Assembly (NCBI RefSeq): GCF_013376415.1
Contig: NZ_WYET01000001.1
Location: forward strand, 682,001 to 746,000
Direction of reading: 5' to 3'
Length of the DNA stretch: 64,000 bases
From: Flagellimonas chongwuensis
Lineage (GTDB): Bacteria; Bacteroidota; Bacteroidia; Flavobacteriales; Flavobacteriaceae
Part shown: positions 35,377 through 42,573 of the stretch, in pieces
Layout of the letters: the number at the start of each line of letters is the position of its first letter
Numbering within the stretch: position 1 is the stretch's first letter
Position numbers and translations under genes: made by a program
The notes under the pieces: model-generated
What the model was told of the DNA's origin: nothing
Database searches by the model: none
The model's input: the letters and a program-made list of their open reading frames with translations, nothing else

Positions 35377-36927
35377 TTATATTTGGATTTTCTTGCCGTC
35401 TTTGTCCTTGAAACTATATTCAAGGTACTTATAAGCATCCCTGGGTTGAATTTTAACCCACTTTTTATGGGTTTTGAACCACTTGGAACGAATTGAAGGG
35501 AATCCTTTGGTAAGGTAAGCCGCAATAAATGGATGTATGTTCAATACAAGTCCGTTTATTTTTTGGTTTCGCTTAAGGATACGCTCCAAATCTACTTGAA
35601 TCTTATCGATCAAAACAATCGGCGCTTCTACTTCGGCACCCGAAAGGTTCGGGTTTTCCTCGCTAGTTTTAATGTTCATTTCCGGACGGACCCTTTGTCT
35701 TGTAATTTGTACAAGTCCAAATTTACTTGGGGGCAAAATCTTATGTTTGGCCCGGTCGTCCTTCATTTCGTCGCGCAGGTGGTCAAACAACTTACGTCTG
35801 TGGTCACCTTTGGTCATATCGATAAAATCCACTACAATAATACCTCCCATATCGCGCAAACGTAATTGTCTTGCAATTTCTGTTGCGGCCAAGAGGTTTA
35901 CTTCTAGAGCGGTATCTTCTTGGTTTTTTGCCTTGTTGGAACGGTTGCCACTGTTTACATCAATAACGTGCAAAGCTTCGGTATGCTCGATTACAAGATA
36001 AGCCCCTCGGCTCATGGATGCTGTTCGGCCAAACGAGGTCTTAATTTGACGCTCTATCCCGAATTTTTCAAAAATCGGTGCGGGACCGGAGTACAATTTA
36101 ACAATGGATTCTTTTTGTGGTGCAATCTCGTGCAAATAATCCTTGATCTGGTTGTACAGTGTTTCTTCATCAATATGGATTCCTGTAAAAGAATCGTTGA
36201 ATACATCCCTAAGGATGGATGATGCCCTGTTCAACTCCACCAATACTTTGGATGGGTGGGGCGCTTTGTGCAATTTTTTGCACATGTTTGTCCATTTGGA
36301 AAACAAGTTCTGAAGATCTTTATCCAGTTCAGCAACTTTTTTGCCTTCTGCTACGGTACGTATGATTACTCCAAATCCTTTGGGCTTAATACTTTTTACA
36401 AGTCTGATAAGTCTGTCCTTTTCCTCTTTGCTCGCTATTTTTTGGGATACCGAAACTCTATCGGAAAAAGGAACCATAACCAAATAACGCCCTGCTATGG
36501 ATAGCTCTGAGCTGATTCTTGGTCCCTTAGTTGATATGGGTTCTTTTACTATTTGTACCAGTAATGACTGATTGGCTTTCAACACATCGTTGATGCTGCC
36601 ATTCTTGTCAATGTCTTTTTCAAATGGAAAATTTCTAAGGGAATAATCTTTGAGTTTCCCTGTTCTAGCTTTTTTTATGAATTTCAACATGGAAGACAGT
36701 TGCGGGCCCAGGTCGTGATAGTGCAGGAACGCATCTTTTTCATAACCTACATTGACAAATGCTGCATTTAGGCCTGTAACGGGTTTTCTTATCTTGGCTA
36801 GGAAGATGTCCCCTACGGAAAAGTTATTGTTGTCTTCTTCTTTGTGTAATTCTACTAATTTTCCATCCTTTAGTAAGGCAAAATCGACTGCTTCTGGTGT
36901 AGATCTTACGATTAATTCTCTATTCAC
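35377..36927 (-). CDS. rng: Ribonuclease G/E family
   Basis: A 516-residue endoribonuclease that processes rRNA and mRNA. N-terminal S1-like domain (VGDIFLAKIRKPVTGLNAAFVNVGYEKDAFLHYHDL, shown in part), then the RNase H-like catalytic region with the two metal-binding aspartates in HVIDVNSGNRS and IVVDFIDM, and the RNase G/E block KFGLVQITRQRVRPE. It lacks the long unstructured C-terminal half of RNase E, so it is RNase G-sized. Upstream on the same strand are the 29-residue basic protein and hup, an order widely kept in Bacteroidota. Confidence 0.96.
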   Translation of the reverse strand: MNRELIVRSTPEAVDFALLKDGKLVELHKEEDNNNFSVGDIFLAKIRKPVTGLNAAFVNVGYEKDAFLHYHDLGPQLSSMLKFIKKARTGKLKDYSLRNFPFEKDIDKNGSINDVLKANQSLLVQIVKEPISTKGPRISSELSIAGRYLVMVPFSDRVSVSQKIASKEEKDRLIRLVKSIKPKGFGVIIRTVAEGKKVAELDKDLQNLFSKWTNMCKKLHKAPHPSKVLVELNRASSILRDVFNDSFTGIHIDEETLYNQIKDYLHEIAPQKESIVKLYSGPAPIFEKFGIERQIKTSFGRTASMSRGAYLVIEHTEALHVIDVNSGNRSNKAKNQEDTALEVNLLAATEIARQLRLRDMGGIIVVDFIDMTKGDHRRKLFDHLRDEMKDDRAKHKILPPSKFGLVQITRQRVRPEMNIKTSEENPNLSGAEVEAPIVLIDKIQVDLERILKRNQKINGLVLNIHPFIAAYLTKGFPSIRSKWFKTHKKWVKIQPRDAYKYLEYSFKDKDGKKIQI

Positions 36928-37060
36928 CTGAATCGATTTTTATTTATCCCACATGAATTTTGGGATAAATGATTAAACAATATATGGAATCGGTCATTTT
37001 TCGGACCGATTGAAATTCGTTTCTTGAATCTCTATGTCAAAGAACGTAATAGGGTAAAAC

Positions 37061-37089
37061 GAAAAAGTAGTTGAAACAACTACTTTTTC
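37061..37089 (-). terminator. Terminator overlapping the stop of the 29-residue gene
   Basis: A perfect 12-bp stem, GAAAAAGTAGTT / AACTACTTTTTC, with a 5-base loop. On the minus strand it runs into CGTTTT. The TAG stop codon of the small gene lies inside the first arm, so a ribosome at the stop would cover the hairpin. Confidence 0.85.
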
Positions 37090-37169
37090 TTGTGTCGGTT
37101 AGCTCTTCTGCGCTTCTTACGCTTGTGCGTCGCTACCTTATGTCTTTTTCTTTTCTTTCCACTCGGCAT
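37080..37169 (-). CDS. 29-residue highly basic protein (ribosome-associated candidate)
   Basis: An ATG at 37167-37169 opens 29 codons ending in TAG at 37080. The product begins MPSGKKRKRHKVATHKRKK and ends RRRANRHKKK; about two thirds of its residues are Lys, Arg or His. I recall near-identical peptides between hup and rng in many Bacteroidota genomes, which supports a real gene. The composition suggests binding to rRNA or DNA, like small ribosomal proteins of the L34/THX kind, but it is not THX by sequence. It lies 29 bp after the hup stop and ends in a strong terminator. Confidence 0.8.
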   Translation of the reverse strand: MPSGKKRKRHKVATHKRKKRRRANRHKKK

Positions 37170-37198
37170 ATGCTCTTGCTTTAGTGTTGTTAATTATA

Positions 37199-37489
37199 TT
37201 ATTTTACTTGTACATTGGTCTTTACGCCTTCCACAAAAACTTTGGCTGGCTTGAATGCAGGAATATTGTGTGCTGGAATTTTGATGGTAGTGTTCTTAGA
37301 GATGTTTCTACCTGTTTTTTCCGCTCTGGTCTTGATGATAAAACTACCAAAACCTCTTAAATAAACATTATCACCATTCTCCAAGGATGATTTTACTTCT
37401 TCCATAAAGGATTCCACTGTCGCTTGCACATCTCCTTTTTCAATACCTAGTTTCTCCGAGATCCTAGTTACAATATCTGCTTTCGTCAT
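37199..37489 (-). CDS. hup: HU-family DNA-binding protein
   Basis: A 96-residue histone-like protein. It has the family N-terminal helices (TKADIVTRISEKLGIEKGDVQ), the GFGSFIIKTRAEKTGRN segment and the arm with IKIPAHNIPAFKPAK, in which the minor-groove-intercalating proline lies. It compacts DNA and assists replication and recombination. Probably co-transcribed with the 29-residue gene, divergent from mutY. Confidence 0.95.
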   Translation of the reverse strand: MTKADIVTRISEKLGIEKGDVQATVESFMEEVKSSLENGDNVYLRGFGSFIIKTRAEKTGRNISKNTTIKIPAHNIPAFKPAKVFVEGVKTNVQVK

Positions 37490-37524
37490 TTTGTATTATT
37501 AATTTTCTAATTTTTTTCGGCTTG

Positions 37525-37532
37525 CAAATATA
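37525..37532 (-). promoter_or_regulatory. -7 element of hup
   Basis: On the minus strand TATATTTG, an exact TAnnTTTG match followed by CAAGCC, 36 bp upstream of the hup ATG. Confidence 0.6.
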
Positions 37533-37586
37533 AACATTATAATTAATCTTTCCCTTTAACCCTTTAATTTTAAGTATATAAACTGA

Positions 37587-37594
37587 TACATTTG
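37587..37594 (+). promoter_or_regulatory. -7 element of mutY
   Basis: TACATTTG, an exact TAnnTTTG match 20 bp before the mutY ATG, so the leader would be only about a dozen bases. Confidence 0.55.
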
Positions 37595-37613
37595 AGCTTT
37601 ATTACTTTCTTAC

Positions 37614-38651
37614 ATGACTTTTGCCCCAAAAATACTGAATTGGTACCGTGAACATCAGCGTAATCTTCCATGGAGAGAAACACGTGACCCTTACAAAGTT
37701 TGGCTGTCGGAAATTATTCTCCAACAGACCCGTGTTGCTCAGGGAATGCCGTACTATTTAAAGTTTGTGGAAGCTTTTCCCACCGTACATGAACTCGCCA
37801 TTGCGCCTGAGGAACAGGTGCTTAAGCTGTGGCAAGGGTTAGGGTACTATTCACGCGCCCGTAATTTGCACGCCACGGCAAAGATAGTGGCGGAGGATTT
37901 TGATGGGAAGTTTCCCGAGACGTACAAAGGGCTAAAATCGTTAAAAGGTGTCGGTGATTATACGGCAAGTGCGATAGCATCCTTCTGTTTTGATGTCCCA
38001 GAACCCGTAGTGGACGGTAATGTGTACCGTGTTTTGTCCCGATATTTTGGAATTGATATACCTATTAATAGTACTGAAGGCATCAAATTTTTTAAAGAGC
38101 TTGCCCGCGAAGTAATGGATCCTGAAAACATTCGGGATTACAACCAAGGGATTATGGAGTTTGGTGCAATCCAATGTGCGCCAAAAAAACCTTATTGTTT
38201 ATTGTGTCCGATCCAAGAAAGTTGTGTGGCGCTTAAAGAAAATAAAGTTGACCAACTTCCTGTAAAGTTGACCAAAACAAAGGTTCGGAACCGTTACTTT
38301 AATTATCTGGTCTTATTGGATGATGACGGCAACACCATTTTGGAGCAACGTAAGGGAAAAGGTATTTGGCAGAACCTATATCAGTTTCCATTGATCGAAT
38401 CGGAGAAAATGCTTCAGGCCGAAGAATTGAGGCCCTTGATCCACAAAAAAGATACGGTCCCACAGACAGAATCCATATCATTATATAATAATGAACCCGT
38501 CGTGCACAAACTGTCACACCAACATTTGTACACTCAATTTTGGATCTTAAAAACTTCTGATATATTAAAGGAAGGAACACCTTGGGAGGAAATTGGAGGT
38601 TTTCCCGTACCAGTTTTGATAGCAGATTTTATCAAGACATTGAAAATTTAG
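37614..38651 (+). CDS. mutY: A/G-specific adenine glycosylase
   Basis: A 345-residue base-excision repair glycosylase that removes adenine mispaired with 8-oxoguanine. Motifs: catalytic Glu in IILQQTRV context (SEIILQQTRVAQG), helix-hairpin-helix LKGVGDYTASAIASF with catalytic Asp in VVDGNVYRVLSR, and a complete [4Fe-4S] site C-x6-C-x2-C-x5-C (CAPKKPYCLLCPIQESC). The C-terminal third is the NUDIX-like 8-oxoG recognition domain (LEQRKGKGIWQNLYQFPL). It heads the mutY-ssb-gldE-gldD group. Confidence 0.97.
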   Translation: MTFAPKILNWYREHQRNLPWRETRDPYKVWLSEIILQQTRVAQGMPYYLKFVEAFPTVHELAIAPEEQVLKLWQGLGYYSRARNLHATAKIVAEDFDGKFPETYKGLKSLKGVGDYTASAIASFCFDVPEPVVDGNVYRVLSRYFGIDIPINSTEGIKFFKELAREVMDPENIRDYNQGIMEFGAIQCAPKKPYCLLCPIQESCVALKENKVDQLPVKLTKTKVRNRYFNYLVLLDDDGNTILEQRKGKGIWQNLYQFPLIESEKMLQAEELRPLIHKKDTVPQTESISLYNNEPVVHKLSHQHLYTQFWILKTSDILKEGTPWEEIGGFPVPVLIADFIKTLKI

Positions 38652-38659
38652 TACTTTTG
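38652..38659 (+). promoter_or_regulatory. -7 element of ssb
   Basis: TACTTTTG directly after the mutY stop, 16 bp before the ssb ATG; an exact TAnnTTTG match that could give ssb its own transcript. Confidence 0.45.
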
Positions 38660-38675
38660 ATTAATTAAGAGAGAT

Positions 38676-39143
38676 ATGAGCGGAACATTGAACAAAGTAA
38701 TGCTGATCGGGCATTTGGGAGACGAAGTAAAAATGCACTATTTTGAGGGCGGAAACTGTATTGGCAGGTTCCCTTTGGCCACCAACGAAACCTATACCAA
38801 TAGGCAAACCGGAGAAAGGGTCACGAATACGGATTGGCACAACATTGTAGTGCGAAACAAAGGAGCGGAAATTTGTGAAAAATACCTGAGCAAAGGTGAT
38901 AAGGTTTATGTAGAGGGCCGCTTAAAAAACAGGCAATGGCAAGGTGAGGATGGCAATACAAGATATACTACCGAGGTACATGTGCAGGACTTTACTTTTT
39001 TAACCACCAAAAAGGAAAGTATGGCCAATGCGCAATCATCCGATTCAGGTTCGTCCTCTTCCAATTACCAAGAGCCCAGTAATAATCAAGGTTCAGCCGC
39101 ACCAATCGATAATACGGAAGAAGAGGATGACCTGCCATTCTAA
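38676..39143 (+). CDS. ssb: Single-stranded DNA-binding protein
   Basis: A 155-residue SSB. OB-fold at residues 1-110 (GTLNKVMLIGHLGDEVKMHYF, TDWHNIVVRNKGAEICEKYL, GDKVYVEGRLKNRQW), then a Ser/Asn/Gln-rich linker and the acidic tip EEEDDLPF, which docks repair and replication partners. Length and tail are canonical. It sits between mutY and gldE, a conserved flavobacterial order. Confidence 0.96.
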   Translation: MSGTLNKVMLIGHLGDEVKMHYFEGGNCIGRFPLATNETYTNRQTGERVTNTDWHNIVVRNKGAEICEKYLSKGDKVYVEGRLKNRQWQGEDGNTRYTTEVHVQDFTFLTTKKESMANAQSSDSGSSSSNYQEPSNNQGSAAPIDNTEEEDDLPF

Positions 39144-39169
39144 AATAAAAAGACTAAAGCAATACTAAA

Positions 39170-40480
39170 TTGGATCCCGAGCCCCATAGTTTGGCATTTT
39201 ACTTGTCCACTAACAGTGGAATATTCACTTTAAAGATAGTTGTACTTATACTTCTTTTGGTCTGCTCTGCTTTGATTTCGGCTGCTGAAGTAGCCCTTTT
39301 TGGTCTATCGCAGACCGACTTGAACGAAATGCAAGAAAGCAACTCATCCCGTGGAAAAATGATCGTGGAGTTATTGGAGAAGCCAAAAAAGCTGCTGGCC
39401 ACTATTCTAGTTACCAACAACGCCATTAATATCGGAATTGTGCTGTTGTTCAGTTCCATTGGTAATACCATTTTTGCCGAGATTGACGGAACCCTGCGTT
39501 TTTTGTTGGAAGTGGTAACTGCTACCTTCCTAATATTGATGTTTGGGGAAATTCTTCCCAAAATATACGCCAATCGTAACCGAGTACAGTTTTCGCAATT
39601 TATAGCCGTGCCCTTAAAGGTACTCAGCTATATTTTTACGCCATTGAGTGCGCCAATGCGCTCTGTTACCTTGTTTATGGAGGATAAATTAGGAAAGAAA
39701 AAATCCAACTTGAGCATTAACCATCTTTCCCAAGCTTTGGAACTGGCATCTGAAGGTGATACAACCAAAGAGGAACAAAAGATTCTGGAAGGAATCGTAA
39801 CCTTTGGTAATACCGATACCAAACAAGTTATGCGACCACGGATAGACATCTTCGCGGTAAATGAAAAGATGAAATTTCCAGAGGTTCTTCTAGAAATAAA
39901 GAAAAATGGTTATTCCAGAATACCGGTTTTTTCGGAGAATATGGATAATGTTCTGGGCGTTCTGTATGTAAAGGATTTGTTGCCTTATATTGATAGAAAA
40001 ACCTTTAACTGGATGTCGCTTATACGCGAACCGTATTTTGTTCCCGAAAACAAAAAGCTGGATGATTTATTGTTGGAGTTTCAGGACAAGAAGAACCACT
40101 TGGCCGTTGTGGTGGATGAATACGGAGGAACATCCGGAATTGTAACATTGGAAGACATTATTGAAGAAATCGTTGGGGATATCAGCGATGAATTTGATGA
40201 TGAGGACCTCGTGTTTTCCAAATTGGACGACTACAACTATGTGTTTGATGGCAAAACAGCTTTAAAGGATTTTTACCGTGTGGTAAAAATTGAACAGGAA
40301 GACGAGTTCGAGAGCAAAAAGGGAGAATCCGAGACCATAGCCGGATTTGTATTGGAAATTTCAGGAAGCTTTCCAAAATTAGCAGAGAAGGTTTTGTTCA
40401 ACAATTACACTTTTGTGGTGGAAAGCATGGACAAAAAAAGATTGAAACGCATAAAAGTAACCTTGCCACATGAAGCATAA
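39170..40480 (+). CDS. gldE: Gliding motility protein GldE (CNNM/CBS family)
   Basis: A 436-residue inner-membrane protein. The start is TTG at 39170 (MDPEPHSLAFYLSTNSG), as in homologues; no in-frame ATG gives the full first membrane segment. N-terminal DUF21/CNNM membrane domain (SALISAAEVALFGLSQTDL, EILPKIYANRN), paired CBS domains (TKQVMRPRIDIFAV, GYSRIPVFSENMDNVLGVLYVKDLL, shown in part, and VVVDEYGGTSGIVTLEDIIEE), and a CorC/HlyC C-terminal domain. It supports GldD and the type IX secretion/gliding machinery. It overlaps gldD by 11 bp. Confidence 0.94.
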   Translation: MDPEPHSLAFYLSTNSGIFTLKIVVLILLLVCSALISAAEVALFGLSQTDLNEMQESNSSRGKMIVELLEKPKKLLATILVTNNAINIGIVLLFSSIGNTIFAEIDGTLRFLLEVVTATFLILMFGEILPKIYANRNRVQFSQFIAVPLKVLSYIFTPLSAPMRSVTLFMEDKLGKKKSNLSINHLSQALELASEGDTTKEEQKILEGIVTFGNTDTKQVMRPRIDIFAVNEKMKFPEVLLEIKKNGYSRIPVFSENMDNVLGVLYVKDLLPYIDRKTFNWMSLIREPYFVPENKKLDDLLLEFQDKKNHLAVVVDEYGGTSGIVTLEDIIEEIVGDISDEFDDEDLVFSKLDDYNYVFDGKTALKDFYRVVKIEQEDEFESKKGESETIAGFVLEISGSFPKLAEKVLFNNYTFVVESMDKKRLKRIKVTLPHEA

Positions 40481-41027
40481 GATTTTATTTTTCGTAGTTG
40501 TAACCATGCTTTTTATGGGCTGTAAAGAAGAAGTCTTGCCAAAACCCAAGGCTATGCTGCGCTTGGAATATCCAAAGGCTGAATATGCCCAGGCTGGACC
40601 GGATTGTGTATATACTTTTGATAAGAATACCCTTTCGGAAATAAAAGAAAGCAAAGATTGCTCTATGGTGCTTGACTACCCCATGATGAACGGGTCCATT
40701 TATCTGACTTATAAACCTGTCAAAGGAAATTTGGACACGTTGCTTGTAGATGCGCAAAAACTATCCTATGAGCACGTGGTGAAGGCGGACAACATAGTTG
40801 AGCAACCTTTTTTAAACGAAGAGGATGGAGTTTATGGCATGTTCTACGAAGTAAGCGGAAACGCAGCATCGCAATCCCAGTTTTATGTAACGGACAGCAT
40901 TAATCACTTTGTGACAGGTTCCTTGTATTTCTACGCCAAACCTAATTACGATTCCATCCTTCCCGCGGCGATGTACCTTCAGAACGATATTCGAAGGATC
41001 ATGGAAAGTCTTCGTTGGAAAAATTAA
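40470..41027 (+). CDS. gldD: Gliding motility lipoprotein GldD
   Basis: A 185-residue lipoprotein. Signal MKHKILFFVVVTMLFMGC with lipobox Cys18, followed by KEEVLPKPKAMLRLEYPKA, a GldD hallmark. The mid-region has MNGSIYLTYKPV and the C-terminus GSLYFYAKPNYDSILPAAMYL. It is needed for gliding in Flavobacterium johnsoniae. The ATG overlaps the end of gldE, so translation is probably coupled. Confidence 0.94.
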   Translation: MKHKILFFVVVTMLFMGCKEEVLPKPKAMLRLEYPKAEYAQAGPDCVYTFDKNTLSEIKESKDCSMVLDYPMMNGSIYLTYKPVKGNLDTLLVDAQKLSYEHVVKADNIVEQPFLNEEDGVYGMFYEVSGNAASQSQFYVTDSINHFVTGSLYFYAKPNYDSILPAAMYLQNDIRRIMESLRWKN

Positions 41028-41048
41028 TTATAGAAAATATTTTTTGGT

Positions 41049-41729
41049 TTAGGTACCTGAATATATTTCAATTATTTGCTCATTTAGGTCCCGTGAAACG
41101 TCCAAAGCACTACTTTTTGTAAAAAAGTTTATGTTTCCTTCCCCGTATTCCATACTGAAAATATGGGGGTCAGAAAATCTATAGGAATAAGACTCCTCTT
41201 CATCTTCACCTTCCTCAAACACCTGAAATTCTTCATCTTCACCTTGCCAAAAAATAGGCCTCCCAAAAATAAAATCAGTGGGTAAAAGACCATAGTCTCC
41301 ATATTCGTAAAATATTACCGGGCAATTCAGATTCTCTTTCAATAGGGAGTTCAACTCGTTGAATGAATCTCCTAAACTCCATTCCAACCCGTCTTTCACT
41401 ATTGTTATAAGTTCTGTGTTCACGAAATCAATAGTGCATGAACGTTTCATAAGCTCCTTTTTCCCATATAAGCTGTCATCTTGTTCAGGGTATTGGCACA
41501 CCTTAAGTTGGCTGGTTTGGCCGTCATAGTATGCATATCTGGGATAATCGCCCTCTTCTATAAAAAAATAAATAATACCGCTATCTGGTAATAGATTAAA
41601 GATGTCATAATCTTTAAGTTCTGAACAATTGAGTTGGGCGAGAAACAATTCGTTAGGTAAAAACTTAATTGAATCAGGTAGGTGGGGCAACCCTCCGACT
41701 TTAGATGTGCCTAAAACGGTACAGACCAT
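41049..41729 (-). CDS. DUF1963 (YwqG-like) protein, probably missing its start through a frameshift
   Basis: A 226-residue open frame of the DUF1963 family. The frame opens with an ATG at 41729, but the protein starts abruptly at the family core: VLGTSKVGGLPHLP, ELFLAQLNCSEL, and DSGIIYFFIEEGD, with an acidic C-terminal half. Relatives have about 30-50 residues before the SKxGG motif. A separate upstream frame (41711-41863) supplies exactly such a stretch, ending in EDEWSVP, and a -1 shift would join it as WSVP-VLGTSKVGG. Function is unknown. It may be a damaged gene, a sequence error, or a real short form. Confidence 0.7.
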   Translation of the reverse strand: MVCTVLGTSKVGGLPHLPDSIKFLPNELFLAQLNCSELKDYDIFNLLPDSGIIYFFIEEGDYPRYAYYDGQTSQLKVCQYPEQDDSLYGKKELMKRSCTIDFVNTELITIVKDGLEWSLGDSFNELNSLLKENLNCPVIFYEYGDYGLLPTDFIFGRPIFWQGEDEEFQVFEEGEDEEESYSYRFSDPHIFSMEYGEGNINFFTKSSALDVSRDLNEQIIEIYSGT

Positions 41730-41863
41730 TCATCCTCAATTTTTGTTTCGTTGTGGTCTAGGAAATAATGGACATTATCCTTTAGTTCTTCGAAATCGTT
41801 TTCAAGATTGCGTTCTTTTAGAAAATCATGAATAATCTCCAAGGCTTTTTTGTAGTTGTTCAT
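41711..41863 (-). pseudogene. Likely N-terminal piece of the DUF1963 gene
   Basis: An ATG at 41861-41863 opens 50 codons (MNNYKKALEIIHDFLKERN, then NDFEELKDNVHYFLDHNE, then KIEDEWSVPF) ending in TAG at 41711, within a CCGTTTTAGG stretch. It overlaps the following frame by 19 bp. The amphipathic helical start and the WSVP ending fit the missing front of the DUF1963 protein; alone it matches nothing I know. A one-base change in the TTTT run would fuse the two frames into about 270 residues, a normal size for the family. Confidence 0.55.
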
Positions 41864-41946
41864 AGTTTATGTGTTTACTTTATAAAATAAAAGTAACCCT
41901 TAAACTTTGTAGAAGGCCGGTAGAATTGACGGATGAAGTATTTCAG

Positions 41947-41980
41947 TTGATCAATGCCCAATTTGAATTGACCAATGCCC
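41947..41980. repeat. Two copies of a 13-bp direct repeat, period 21 bp
   Basis: TTGATCAATGCCC (41947-41959) and TTGACCAATGCCC (41968-41980) differ at one base. They lie just after the stop of the next lipoprotein gene on the minus strand. The spacing is two helical turns. No function is evident. Confidence 0.5.
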
Positions 41981-41984
41981 CTTT

Positions 41985-42425
41985 TTAATTATTAGAAGAG
42001 TTGTGGTCGTTAAGTAATTTTTGAGCCCTTTCAATACTACCGTTGATTTTTTCTTTCACAACTTTTACCTTTTCTTCTTCCTCATCGAGCCATTGTTGCT
42101 TTTCTTCGGATAGTTCCTTGCCGTTCAAGATTTCCTCATGGTTAAAGCGATCGCCAAAATCCTTCATCCAATCCATCATTGCAGTGTTGGCATCTTGAAG
42201 GTCCTTCATGGCCACTTCATATTTTTGGCCCATTTCGGTGGAATCTACTTTTGGCTTAAGTTCTCCGACCAATTTGCCTATCGTACTCATTTTCGGCATC
42301 ACCTCGTCGTGGATGGCCATAACCTCTTTCATTTGGGTTTGTTCTTCAGTGGCTTTTTTCTCTTGCTTGCAGGAAAAACTCAAAAGCAAAATGGTGCATA
42401 TCAGCAACGGTAATACTTTTCTCAT
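41985..42425 (-). CDS. Small helical lipoprotein of unknown function
   Basis: A 146-residue lipoprotein. The start at 42425 was chosen because it gives MRKVLPLLICTILLLSFSC with a lipobox Cys, whereas the longer frame has no leader. The mature part is almost fully helical and charged (MKEVMAIHDEVMPKMSTIG, EEEEKVKVVKEKINGSIERA), likely a coiled coil or helical bundle. Similar small proteins occur in flavobacteria without known function. Confidence 0.75.
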   Translation of the reverse strand: MRKVLPLLICTILLLSFSCKQEKKATEEQTQMKEVMAIHDEVMPKMSTIGKLVGELKPKVDSTEMGQKYEVAMKDLQDANTAMMDWMKDFGDRFNHEEILNGKELSEEKQQWLDEEEEKVKVVKEKINGSIERAQKLLNDHNSSNN

Positions 42426-42527
42426 GGTGTATTGTTTAGTTACAAAAATAACGATATGTCGAATATCGTCATATAATAAATGTTTAATAAGTGTTAACCG
42501 ATAATTATTGGGAGTGGGCACAAATAA

Positions 42528-42554
42528 AAAAGGCGCCCAAAATGAGCGCCCTTA
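42528..42554 (-). terminator. Terminator after the M16 peptidase pair (minus strand)
   Basis: Read on the minus strand: AAGGGCGC, a 9-base loop, GCGCC, then a T run. It lies about 20 bp after the stop of the second M16 gene. Confidence 0.7.
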
Positions 42555-42573
42555 AATTATTGATTTAGGCTTT

